64,000 bases of DNA. Source: Halogeometricum sp. S3BR5-2. GTDB taxonomy: Archaea > Halobacteriota > Halobacteria > Halobacteriales > Haloferacaceae. Both the position numbers and the translations under genes were made by a program. This document shows, in pieces, positions 51,779 through 59,687 of this stretch. The stretch is taken from assembly GCF_031624635.1 (NCBI RefSeq), contig NZ_JAMQOQ010000001.1:496001-560000 (forward strand), in the 5' to 3' direction. The notes below the pieces were generated by a model that saw only the letters and a list, made by a program, of their open reading frames with translations, did no database searches and had not been told where the DNA came from. Every line of letters starts with the position of its first letter. Position 1 is the first letter of the stretch.

Positions 51779-51781
51779 TTC

Positions 51782-52468
51782 TTAGAGGGCGATGGGGTCG
51801 TTGTCGTTCTTACCCGCGAGCTGCTGAGGCATCGTCAGGATGACCTGGCTGGAGCCGCCAGAGCGGCTGGTGATTTCGAGGTTGACGGTCTCACCGGTGC
51901 TGAGGCCCTTCATGGGGGTCTTCTCAACGACAGACGTGTTGATGATGATCTCGTAGCGGTCGCCCTGATTGCTGAGGACGGGGAACGAGGTGTCGTCGCC
52001 GTCTTCAAGCGCGTAGGCAGTGAACTCGGTTGCGTTGAGACCGTTGTTAGTCCCATCTGCGAGGGGATCTTTAGACGCGTTGACGTACCCGAGGCTCGTT
52101 CCAAGGTTGTTAGTCGTCGCGTTGTCGTACACAAGGTTTCGCGCCGTGCTTCCGCTCACGTACTTGATGGTTGTATCTTCCATCGAGACACTGCCGGAAC
52201 CTGCCGCGAGGCGAACTGTCAGGTTCAGACTGTCAACTGTAAGCTCGCCATCTTCATCGTTCACGATGCCGTGCTTACTCACGACGTCGAGGCGATTCGT
52301 GACCTTGTCGACGCTCTGTGTCCCCGCGTCCTGTGCGGTGGCCTGCAAGAAGCCCGCCGTGTTCACGAGGACTCCGGCGGCGATCGCCGCGACGAGGACC
52401 ATCGCGATGAACACGATGAGCGTACCGATACCGACCTGACCGCGGTCGGCTTCAAATTTTTCGAACAT
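51782..52468 (-). CDS. arlA1: Archaellin (first copy)
   Basis: 228 residues. Signal [10 protein letters not shown] is cleaved after Gly10, then [19 protein letters not shown]. The central variable region differs from copy 2; the C-terminal pattern [20 protein letters not shown] is shared. Five Asn sequons (NLT, NAT, NAS, NAT, NTS). A motility box and ATTATG TATA lie 82-115 bases upstream, predicting a leader near 57 bases. Confidence 0.95.
   Translation of the reverse strand: MFEKFEADRGQVGIGTLIVFIAMVLVAAIAAGVLVNTAGFLQATAQDAGTQSVDKVTNRLDVVSKHGIVNDEDGELTVDSLNLTVRLAAGSGSVSMEDTTIKYVSGSTARNLVYDNATTNNLGTSLGYVNASKDPLADGTNNGLNATEFTAYALEDGDDTSFPVLSNQGDRYEIIINTSVVEKTPMKGLSTGETVNLEITSRSGGSSQVILTMPQQLAGKNDNDPIAL
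52395..52447 (-). repeat. 53-base identical block in archaellin 1 (pair of 51690-51742)
   Basis: Identical to the block in archaellin 2; covers the signal-peptide cleavage site and the start of the N-terminal polymerisation helix. Confidence 0.9.
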
Positions 52469-52549
52469 GTGTTTTGTGTATCTCCAGTTCGGTCCCCCAC
52501 CCCCGTGCCGGAGGTGACGACCTACGACCCAGACAATCAGGGATGACTA

Positions 52550-52583
52550 CATAATCCTACGGTCTCGATTATCCGCTGTGATA
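52550..52583 (-). promoter_or_regulatory. Archaellin promoter with motility box
   Basis: On the minus strand TATCACAGCGGATA (52583-52570) begins 28 bases before ATTATG (52555-52550). The distal TATC is intact; the proximal TGATA reads GGATA. On the plus strand the 14-mer reads TATCCGCTGTGATA. Predicted start site near 52525. Confidence 0.65.
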
Positions 52584-52715
52584 ACAGCGTGTCGCACGGA
52601 CGGAATACTCGGTCTTACGCGCGCACGCGTATGCTTAAGAACAGTTCGTTAACGGCTTACGGAACGATCGAAGGGAAAACGAAGAAGAGAGCGACGAGGA
52701 CGCGTGTACGCGGGC

Positions 52716-53054
52716 TCAGTCCTGCGCGATCTTCCGCCAGACGTCGTCGAGTTTGTTCTTCACTTCGGGGCGCTCGGTCACCTGCACGTTGCACTCCTGC
52801 CCGTCGAACCGGATGACTATCTCGTCGACCTCGCGTCGGTAGACGTTCGTTCGCCGGTGCTCGTCCGAGAGGACCCTGTCGTGGAGTTCGAGGAGGCCGG
52901 CGGCCGTGAGTTCCTCGATGCGCCGATAGCACGTCGCGATCGGAATGTCGAGCATTTTACTGAACTCCTGTGCGGAGTGCGGTTCGTCCGCGGCGCGTAA
53001 GATATCGGGGTTGTATTCGTTGCCGAGCGCTGCGAGGGTCCTGTCAGACTCCAT
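52716..53054 (-). CDS. Winged-helix (ArsR-type) regulator beside the archaellins
   Basis: 112 residues. Winged helix at ~7-65: NEYNPDILRAADEPHSAQEF, IPIATCYRRIEELTAAGLLE, then the wing with DEHRRTNVYRREVDEIVIRF. No metal site or sensor domain. It is encoded upstream of the archaellins on the same strand. ATTAAC at 53083-53078 is 30 bases before the ATG (leaderless). Its own promoter has a half-site of the motility box. It is the best local candidate to bind the box, but this is inference. Confidence 0.85.
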   Translation of the reverse strand: MESDRTLAALGNEYNPDILRAADEPHSAQEFSKMLDIPIATCYRRIEELTAAGLLELHDRVLSDEHRRTNVYRREVDEIVIRFDGQECNVQVTERPEVKNKLDDVWRKIAQD

Positions 53055-53077
53055 AGACGGAGATACGTCTGTCGTGA

Positions 53078-53111
53078 GTTAATGTGAATGTGTTGGTTAT
53101 CCTACTGAGAC
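53078..53111 (-). promoter_or_regulatory. Winged-helix gene promoter with half motility box
   Basis: On the minus strand GGATA (53102-53098) is separated by 14 bases from ATTAAC (53083-53078). The distal part of the 14-mer (GTCTCAGTA) does not match. The 14-base gap and proximal half are the same as at the archaellin promoter. Confidence 0.4.
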
Positions 53112-53232
53112 GACGGACGACCGGTCGTCGATTAATCCGCTCGTAAGGCGCCCGGCGGCACGAGGCTTGCCCGCGCCGACGCGGGTCGGACCCGGCGATG
53201 GGCTTATTAGTTCGCCGGAGCCACCACCGAGC

Positions 53233-53796
53233 ATGGCGTCCGACGACCCTCCAGACGAAGAACCCTCCCGCCGAGACGGCGAGGGCGTCGTCGGACCGGG
53301 CGAACTCGACTACACGGCGAGCGACAGCGTCGCGGACCTCGGCGGCGGTCGGTTCGTCGTCGCCACCGACCGGGACGGCACCCCGACGGTCGACGACGCC
53401 GAGGCCGTCGAGGACGACCGCTCGCTGGAGGAGCGCGGGAAGTTCGCCGCACAGCAGACGAGCAGGTACGTCTCCGACCGCGACGCCGCCTACGGCTTCT
53501 CGCTCACCGCCGCGTTCGACGGCTCCGTCGCGCACCGAGAACGCTTCTCCGACGACGTCGCCGCGGCGTTCGGGGACATCGCGACGTGGTACGCCGGACA
53601 GGTCGACACCGACGCGTCCGACGCCGAGGTGTTGGGAATCCTCCTCCTCGCCTCGAACACGGACGTGACGTTCCCGACCAAGGTGTTGGCGCCCGTGCTC
53701 CGGGAACACGGACTGACGCCCGACGACTCCATCGCGGACCTCATCGAAGCGCTGGCCGGCGAGGGACTCCGAATCCCGCCCTCCGAGCGGGACTGA
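53233..53796 (+). CDS. Haloarchaeal DUF7500-like protein
   Basis: 187 residues. Conserved start-block GELDYTASDSVADLGGGRFVVAT (~18-42), a charged linker and a helical C-terminus (LTAAFDGSVAHRERF to APVLREHGLTPDDS). The block matches ELDFRRDPSVTPLGDGRYVVAT in the protein at 62433, so they are paralogues of a haloarchaeal family without known role. TTATTA at 53204 is 29 bases before the ATG (leaderless). It sits inside the chemotaxis island just before cheY. Confidence 0.75.
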   Translation: MASDDPPDEEPSRRDGEGVVGPGELDYTASDSVADLGGGRFVVATDRDGTPTVDDAEAVEDDRSLEERGKFAAQQTSRYVSDRDAAYGFSLTAAFDGSVAHRERFSDDVAAAFGDIATWYAGQVDTDASDAEVLGILLLASNTDVTFPTKVLAPVLREHGLTPDDSIADLIEALAGEGLRIPPSERD

Positions 53797-53840
53797 TAGT
53801 GTGAGGCGGTTCGTCGTCCGTTCCCCTCAGCGACCTGTCG

Positions 53841-53874
53841 TATCATCGCTGATAATGGGGGGGAAGGGTTTATA
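53841..53874 (+). promoter_or_regulatory. cheY-cheC-cheD promoter with motility box
   Basis: TATCATCGCTGATA at 53841-53854 (perfect TATCA-N4-TGATA) precedes TTTATA at 53869-53874 by the standard 28 bases. The TATA is 30 bases before the cheY ATG, so the mRNA should be leaderless, even though GGAGG is printed 5 bases upstream of the start. Confidence 0.75.
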
Positions 53875-53898
53875 GCCGGATTCCCGGAAGGAGGGTGC

Positions 53899-54267
53899 AT
53901 GGCAAGCACCGTACTGGTCGTGGACGACTCAGCGTTTATGCGAAACCTGCTGAAGCAACTGCTCGACGGCGAACACGAAGTCGTCGGCGAGGCGGAGAAC
54001 GGCGTCGAAGCGGTCGAGAAGTACCGCGAACTCTCGCCGGACGTGGTCACGATGGACGTCGTGATGCCCATCCGGAACGGCATCGAGGCGACGACGGAGA
54101 TCAAATCGCTGGACGCGAACGCGTCGGTCATCATGTGCACGTCCGTCGGACAGGAAGAGAAGATGCGCGAGGCCGTCGAGGCCGGCGCGGACGGCTACAT
54201 CACGAAACCCTTCCAGAAGCCCAACGTCCTCCAAGCGATAGACGACGTGGTGAGCGTCGAGGCATGA
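53899..54267 (+). CDS. cheY: CheY response regulator
   Basis: 122 residues, one receiver domain. Acid pair Asp9/Asp10, phosphoacceptor Asp53 in TMDVVMP, Thr in IMCTSVG and Lys in YITKPF are all present. CheY-P controls archaellum switching through CheF/ArlCE. cheC starts inside its stop (ATGA). The promoter carries a motility box. Confidence 0.97.
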   Translation: MASTVLVVDDSAFMRNLLKQLLDGEHEVVGEAENGVEAVEKYRELSPDVVTMDVVMPIRNGIEATTEIKSLDANASVIMCTSVGQEEKMREAVEAGADGYITKPFQKPNVLQAIDDVVSVEA

Positions 54268-55469
54268 ACCTCGACGTCCAGTCGCTGCGCACGTTCAGCC
54301 GCCTCGCCCACTCGGGAGCGGAGCGAGCGGCCGGGTCGCTCTCGCAGCTCACCGGCGTCGAGACGTTCGTTAAGGTGACGAAGATAGAGGTGAGCACCCG
54401 CTCGGACGTCGAGCGCGAGTTCCGCGAACAGGACCTCGTGACGGTCCACATCGGGTTCAACGGCGGCATCGACGGGCGGACCATCCTCGCGTTCGACCGG
54501 GCGGAGGCGGTCCAACTCGTCGACGCCCTCGTCCCCGGCGCCGCCGACCACCCCGACGGGGAGATGGCGACGAGCGGGCTGAAAGAGCTCGGAAACATCA
54601 TGCTCGGCGGCTTCCTCGACGGGTGGGCCGACTACCTCGACACCTCCATCGACATCACGACGCCGACGTTCGTCGACATCCAGACGGAGGGGGCGCTCGA
54701 AGACATCACCGGCGACTCCGGGTTCAAGATGGCGACGGGAGACGACCACGTCCTCGCGTTCCGGAACCAACTCGACACCGACGACCAGCAGGTGGGTTTC
54801 CACATCTACATGCTGCCGACTCACGACTCCATCGAGACCATCTCGCACGTCGCGGGCGAGGGGGGCGTCGGGAGCGTCCCCATCGAGACGTTCACGTCGT
54901 TCTCCGGGATGATATCCGACGGGGCCGAACAGGCCTCCGACGACCTGACGGCGATGACCGGCATGGAGTCGGTAGTCGAGGTCAGCCGACTCAACTTCGT
55001 CCCCATCGAGGCGGTGCCGATGCAGCTCACGGACGCGACGCGGAAGGGCGTCGTCTTGGAGTTCATGGGCACGCCGTCGGGCTACATCGCCATCCTGTTC
55101 GACGAGGCGTCGGCCGACAGCGTGGCCGACGCGCTCATGCCCGGGATGGAGGCGGACCCCGCGATGCAGCAGAGCGCTATCCAGGAGATAGGAAACATCG
55201 TCACCTCCGGGTTCATCGACGGCTGGGCGAACGCCTTAGAGACCACCATCGACATCTCTCCGCCCACCTACGTCGACGACATCGGCTCGGCCATCATCGA
55301 CCCACTGGCGACCGAACTCGCCCAGGCGCAGGAGTACGCGTTCCTCATCGATTCGGCGATTCGGACCGCGAACGACGAGTTCACCTGCGACATCTACGCG
55401 CTCCCGAACGAGGCGGAACTCCGCGAGGCGCTGGACCGACTGGCGGCGGGAGCGCAGTCGACGCAGTGA
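54264..55469 (+). CDS. cheC: CheC CheY-phosphatase, double-domain form
   Basis: 401 residues made of two similar halves. Each holds the phosphatase signature ELGNI/EIGNI: KELGNIMLGGFLDGWADYL near 95-115 and QEIGNIVTSGFIDGWANAL near 308-328, with the conserved Glu and Asn in both. CheC removes phosphate from CheY-P and binds CheD. About twice the length of Thermotoga CheC, so the double form is complete. ATG overlaps the cheY stop. Confidence 0.93.
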   Translation: MNLDVQSLRTFSRLAHSGAERAAGSLSQLTGVETFVKVTKIEVSTRSDVEREFREQDLVTVHIGFNGGIDGRTILAFDRAEAVQLVDALVPGAADHPDGEMATSGLKELGNIMLGGFLDGWADYLDTSIDITTPTFVDIQTEGALEDITGDSGFKMATGDDHVLAFRNQLDTDDQQVGFHIYMLPTHDSIETISHVAGEGGVGSVPIETFTSFSGMISDGAEQASDDLTAMTGMESVVEVSRLNFVPIEAVPMQLTDATRKGVVLEFMGTPSGYIAILFDEASADSVADALMPGMEADPAMQQSAIQEIGNIVTSGFIDGWANALETTIDISPPTYVDDIGSAIIDPLATELAQAQEYAFLIDSAIRTANDEFTCDIYALPNEAELREALDRLAAGAQSTQ

Positions 55470-55509
55470 ATCCCTCGCACCCCGGTTTCGCCGTCCCGAA
55501 CGGGCTACG

Positions 55510-56028
55510 ATGAAAGTATACACGAGCACCACCACGACTGCACCCGCCGCGCGCGCCGAGCGAGAGCGCACGAAGGTCGGAATCGCCGACTTCGCCGTCG
55601 CGTCCGGCGACGCCACGCTGACCACGAGCGGTCTCGGGTCGTGCGTCGGCATCGCCCTCTACGACCGAGAGGCCGGAGTCGCGGGGTTGGCGCACGCGAT
55701 GCTGCCCTACGCCGACGGGGACGCCACCGAGGCGAAGTACGCCGACACCGTCGTGCCGGCGCTCGTCCGGGCGATGGTCGAGGAGGGGGCGGAGCCGCGT
55801 CGGATGCGGGCCAAACTCGCCGGCGGGAGCACGATGTTCGAGTTCTCCTCCGCCGACGGCAGCATCGGCGACCGGAACGTCGCCGCGGCCAAGGAGGCGC
55901 TCTCCCGGCAGGGCATCCGCGTCGTCGCCGAGGACGTCGGCGGCGACCACGGCAGGTCGCTCGAACTCGCGGCCTCGACCGGCGCGTTCCGCGTCCGCAG
56001 CGCGCACGTCGGCGAGACGACGCTCTGA
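55510..56028 (+). CDS. cheD: CheD receptor deamidase
   Basis: 172 residues. Catalytic triad of the family: Cys in LGSCVGIALYD, His in LAHAMLP, Thr in KLAGGSTMFEF. It deamidates specific glutamines of transducers and enhances CheC. 40 bases after cheC in the same direction; a new motility box separates it from the transducer. Length normal. Confidence 0.95.
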   Translation: MKVYTSTTTTAPAARAERERTKVGIADFAVASGDATLTTSGLGSCVGIALYDREAGVAGLAHAMLPYADGDATEAKYADTVVPALVRAMVEEGAEPRRMRAKLAGGSTMFEFSSADGSIGDRNVAAAKEALSRQGIRVVAEDVGGDHGRSLELAASTGAFRVRSAHVGETTL

Positions 56029-56056
56029 GCGCCGACCGCGCTCCGCGACGCTACAG

Positions 56057-56090
56057 TATCTGTTTTGATATTCGGCGGGGTGGGTTTATT
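56057..56090 (+). promoter_or_regulatory. Transducer promoter with motility box
   Basis: TATCTGTTTTGATA at 56057-56070, then TTTATT at 56085-56090, the standard 28 bases from box to TATA. The predicted start site (~56115) coincides with the second ATG of the transducer reading frame. Confidence 0.7.
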
Positions 56091-56114
56091 CGTCGACTCA
56101 CATGACAGATGGTC

Positions 56115-58496
56115 ATGAATCGGCTCCGCTCCGCAGTGCGGCGCGTCGCGCGACGCGCCCGCGAGTTCTCCGCACCGAACGTCTCGCTCCCGACGCCGAA
56201 CGCCGGCCCCGACGCCGGGGCGCTCGTCCCCCGACAGATTCGACGAAGCTACGCCAGAAAGCTCGCTTCGCTGTTTCTCGTCGTCATCGTCCTCTTCGCC
56301 GGCGTCGCGGCGTTCGAGTACCGGACGGTCGCCGCGGAGGTGCAGTCGAACGCCCACGCGGACGTCCAAGAGACGGCCAGACTGCAGGCGAACCAGCTCG
56401 GCGAGTGGATGCAGCAGCGCCGCGAGACGACCCGGATGCTCTCCTCCTACGAGATGTACGACACGCCGCCGTACATCCTGAACGAGAACCTGAAATCCGA
56501 GCGGACGAAGCTCCCCTTGGGCTACACCGCCATCCACTACGCGGACGCCCGCTCGGGCGACGTCGTCGCTAGCTCGAACGACTCGCTGGTCGGCGAACGA
56601 CCGTGGGGCGACGCCGACTTCGTCTCCGAGGCCGGGTCGCGCTTCGCGGACGACGTGGTGCGGTCGGACCCGTACACCGCGCCCTCCGGCGAGCGGGTCG
56701 TCGCGTTCGCCTCCAGCGTGCCGAGTCGACCGAACGGGGTTCTCGTCGCCACCGTCGACGTGTCGGCGCTGGAGTCGCGGCTCGAAACGAGCATGAACGG
56801 CTCCGTCGTCACCGTGGTCTCCCAGACGGGAACGCCGATGTTCGCGTCGAACGGCGCCGAGGCGGCCGGACTCGACCCCGACAGCCCGATACTCTCGCGC
56901 GCGACCAGCGGGAAGTCCGGCGTCCTCGAACGGGAGGCCGACGGCGCGATGGACGCCGAGCACCTCCTCGCGTACGCGCCGTCCGGCGACGGCTCGGTCG
57001 TCCTCGTCTCCGTCCCGACGTCGACGGCGTACGCCCTGCAGGACACCGTCGGAACGCACGTCCTCCTCATCGTCGGCCTCGCCGTCGTCTCCCTGGCCGG
57101 CGTCGGCTACGTGCTCCGTCGCATCACCGTCAGACCGCTCGACGACCTCTCGCAGGCCGTCTCGCGGCTCCGGTCGGGCGAACTGGACGCGGAACTCGAA
57201 GCCGACAGAGAGGACGAGTTCGGCGAGGTGTTCGCGGGCGTCGCGCAGATGCGCGACGACCTGCGCGACCAGCGCGCCGACGCCGACGCCCACCGCGAGG
57301 TGATGGAGCGGACGGCCGCGGGCGACCTGACCGCGCGGATGGACGAGGACAGTCGGTCCCGCGAGATGGCGACCATCGCCGGGGCGTTCAACGGCATGAT
57401 GGACGAGATGGAGTCGACCGTCGTCGCCGTCTCGCGGTTCGGCGAGGACGTCGCGTCGCTGAGCGACGAGGTGGCCGAGAGCACGGAGCGCGTCAGCGAG
57501 ACGAGCCTGGAGGTCTCGCAGTCGATCGAGCAGATATCGTCGGGCGCCGAGGAGCAGAGCGAGAGCCTCACCCGCGTCACGCAGGAGGTGAACGACCTCT
57601 CGGCGTCGGTCCAACAGATCGCGTCGGCGGCCGACGAACTGTCGTCGCTGTCGGCGCGGACGGCCGACCGGGCGCGCGGCGGCGCCGACGCCGCCGAGGA
57701 CGCCCTCGCGGGGATGGACGACATCCGCACCGAGACCGAACGCACCGTCGCCGAGGTCGACCGCCTCGACGACCGACTCGGCGAGGTGGGCGACGTCGTG
57801 GCGGTCATCACCGACGTGGCCGAGCAGACGAACGTGCTCGCGCTGAACGCGCAGATAGAGGCCGCGCGAGCGGGCGAGGACGGCGCCGGCTTCGCCGTCG
57901 TCTCCCGCGAGGTGAAGGCGCTGGCCGAGGAGACGCGCGACTCCGCGGCGGAGATTTCGGCTCTCGTCGAGGACATCGGCGAACAGCGAGAGCGGGTGGT
58001 CGAGCGGGTGGAGCGGATGCGCGACGGCGTGCGCGACGGCGCCGAGGACGTCGACGGGGCGCTCCGGTCGCTCGACGACGTCGTCGAGCGGATAGAGGAG
58101 ACGGACGCGAGCGTCCGCGAGATAACCGACGCGACGGGCGGACAGGCGGCCTCCGCCCAGGAGGTGCTGGCGACGGCCGACGGGATAGCGAGTATCGCCG
58201 AGGAGATGGCCGGGGAGGCGGGCGCCGTCGCCACCGCCGCCGAGGGGCAGACGACGACGCTCGGCGGGGTGGACGACCGGATGCAGTCGCTGTCGGCCGA
58301 CACCGGTCGACTGGTCGCCGTGCTCGACCGGTTCGAGACGCGGGAGTCGGCGGTCGAGGACGGAGCGCTCGACGGCGCCGGGGTCGGCGGCGACGCCGCG
58401 TCCGACCCCGTGAGCGGACCGGGCGCCGACCCGGCGCCGACCCCGACCGCCGACGGGGGACGCGTTCGGTCCGAGGCGGACTCGGCCGACGAGTAG
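56115..58496 (+). CDS. Methyl-accepting transducer (Htr family)
   Basis: 793 residues. TM1 at ~50-68, an extracellular dCache-like sensing region (~70-315), TM2 at ~316-338, HAMP ~340-395, a second HAMP-like helix, and the signalling domain with the hairpin tip [20 protein letters not shown]. Glu/Gln-rich methylation helices flank it. It senses an external ligand and controls CheA; ligand unknown. ATG 56115 is preferred over 56109 because the TATA at 56085 is exactly 30 bases upstream. Flanked by cheD and arlD-like genes. Confidence 0.94.
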   Translation: MNRLRSAVRRVARRAREFSAPNVSLPTPNAGPDAGALVPRQIRRSYARKLASLFLVVIVLFAGVAAFEYRTVAAEVQSNAHADVQETARLQANQLGEWMQQRRETTRMLSSYEMYDTPPYILNENLKSERTKLPLGYTAIHYADARSGDVVASSNDSLVGERPWGDADFVSEAGSRFADDVVRSDPYTAPSGERVVAFASSVPSRPNGVLVATVDVSALESRLETSMNGSVVTVVSQTGTPMFASNGAEAAGLDPDSPILSRATSGKSGVLEREADGAMDAEHLLAYAPSGDGSVVLVSVPTSTAYALQDTVGTHVLLIVGLAVVSLAGVGYVLRRITVRPLDDLSQAVSRLRSGELDAELEADREDEFGEVFAGVAQMRDDLRDQRADADAHREVMERTAAGDLTARMDEDSRSREMATIAGAFNGMMDEMESTVVAVSRFGEDVASLSDEVAESTERVSETSLEVSQSIEQISSGAEEQSESLTRVTQEVNDLSASVQQIASAADELSSLSARTADRARGGADAAEDALAGMDDIRTETERTVAEVDRLDDRLGEVGDVVAVITDVAEQTNVLALNAQIEAARAGEDGAGFAVVSREVKALAEETRDSAAEISALVEDIGEQRERVVERVERMRDGVRDGAEDVDGALRSLDDVVERIEETDASVREITDATGGQAASAQEVLATADGIASIAEEMAGEAGAVATAAEGQTTTLGGVDDRMQSLSADTGRLVAVLDRFETRESAVEDGALDGAGVGGDAASDPVSGPGADPAPTPTADGGRVRSEADSADE

Positions 58497-58518
58497 ACGC
58501 GGCGACCGCGAGACGTAT

Positions 58519-58552
58519 TATCTCGACTGATATTCTCGGGGGCAAGTTTATC
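58519..58552 (+). promoter_or_regulatory. arlD-like gene promoter with motility box
   Basis: TATCTCGACTGATA at 58519-58532, then TTTATC at 58547-58552, again 28 bases from box to TATA. Predicted start ~58577, leader ~77 bases before ATG 58654, which has GGTGAGG 4 bases upstream. Confidence 0.7.
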
Positions 58553-58653
58553 AGTTACCCGTGGCTGTTCTCCGACAACACGCCCCCGTCTCTGACCCGA
58601 CGGAGTCGGCCGCGCGACGCCGTACCGCGCCGTCGTGCGGGCGAGGTGAGGAC

Positions 58654-59604
58654 ATGAAGATAGATCCCGACAACTACGACTTACGCGAACTCCGGCGCAT
58701 CGCCGACGAACGACGCAGCGACCGAAACGGCACCGACGACGGCGGACGTCGGCGGGGCCGCGACGGCGGTCGACCGCCCCGCGAGGACGCCCGCCGCCCG
58801 CGGGACCGCTCGACCGGGGGCGGAGCCGACGACGACGGGTTCGACTACCGGGACGGTCGCGACCGGTACGACGAGGACCGCGGGTACGGCGACGCCGATC
58901 GATACGACCGCCACGACGGCTACGACGACTACGGCGCCGACCCGCGCGGTCACTCCCGCCGGGACGACGGCCTCCGCCGCCCCTACGAGGGGTACGACGA
59001 CCACGCCCGGGCGCACGACCAGGTCCGTCACGCCGACTTCCTCGCCGGCCGCTACGGTCTCGGCGGCGGGCGCCGGGACGGCGGCGACCGGGGGTACGAC
59101 GAACTCGGGTACGAACGTCGCTCCGGGGGTCGCGGGTACGACTTCGAGGAGGTCGGCAAGTTCCGCTTCGACCAACCCGTGCGCGACCGACCGCGCGGCC
59201 GCGCCGGCGAGGCCCTCCGCAACAACCAACTCGAACAGCTTCTCATCCACGAGACGGCGGCCGCCGGCGGGTCCCTGGAGAAGCCCTACCTCTCCGAGGT
59301 GCCGAAGGAGTACGCCGCGGAACGCGTCGTCTTCGACTGGCTCGAATTTTTGGTCCTGAAGGGCGGATTCAAGCGGACGATGGACGCCTTGCGGTACTAC
59401 TACGCCGTCGAGTGGATCACCGAGGAGGTGGAGGTCGAACTGCACGACTACCTCATCGGCTTCTCGGGTAACGTCTCCGACACGTCCGAGTTCGACGTCG
59501 ACGACCACCACCTCAGTCTCCTCCACGTCGCGCAACTCGCCTCGATGGCCGGCGGAGTCGACGAAGAGCCCACGATTCGGCCCGCCAGCGCCCGACGTCG
59601 CTGA
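58654..59604 (+). CDS. arlD: ArlD-like protein with Arg/Gly/Tyr/Asp-rich disordered region
   Basis: 316 residues. Residues ~18-165 are a low-complexity region rich in Arg, Asp, Gly and Tyr (DRYDRHDGYDDYG, RRDGGDRGYDELGYE and similar). The C-terminal FlaD/FlaE domain (~200-285) reads PYLSEVPKEYAAERVVFDW, FKRTMDALRYYYAVEWI, VELHDYLIGFSG. A second FlaD/E protein besides ArlCE fits the haloarchaeal ArlD, a motor adaptor. The disordered region is unusual in its RG/Y pattern. Start is chosen by the SD GGTGAGG. Confidence 0.85.
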   Translation: MKIDPDNYDLRELRRIADERRSDRNGTDDGGRRRGRDGGRPPREDARRPRDRSTGGGADDDGFDYRDGRDRYDEDRGYGDADRYDRHDGYDDYGADPRGHSRRDDGLRRPYEGYDDHARAHDQVRHADFLAGRYGLGGGRRDGGDRGYDELGYERRSGGRGYDFEEVGKFRFDQPVRDRPRGRAGEALRNNQLEQLLIHETAAAGGSLEKPYLSEVPKEYAAERVVFDWLEFLVLKGGFKRTMDALRYYYAVEWITEEVEVELHDYLIGFSGNVSDTSEFDVDDHHLSLLHVAQLASMAGGVDEEPTIRPASARRR

Positions 59605-59659
59605 CTGTCTCCGTTCTTTTCCTGTCTTCTGTGCTGACCAGTCGCATTACGGACAAGAC

Positions 59660-59666
59660 TTTTATC
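59660..59666 (+). promoter_or_regulatory. TATA box of the actin-like gene
   Basis: TTTTATC, first base 28 bases before the ATG at 59688. No motility box is found 28 bases upstream. Confidence 0.55.
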
Positions 59667-59687
59667 CTAGTTGCGCCACGGAGGGGT

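Noticed and set aside
53887-53899. Shine-Dalgarno GGAGG in front of cheY
   Set aside because: The TATA at 53869 places the start site at about the ATG, so this sequence should not be in the mRNA; it may be used only if a longer transcript exists.
59633-59666. Motility box before the actin-like gene
   Set aside because: The position 28 bases upstream of its TATA reads GCTGACCAGTCGCA, with neither half-site.
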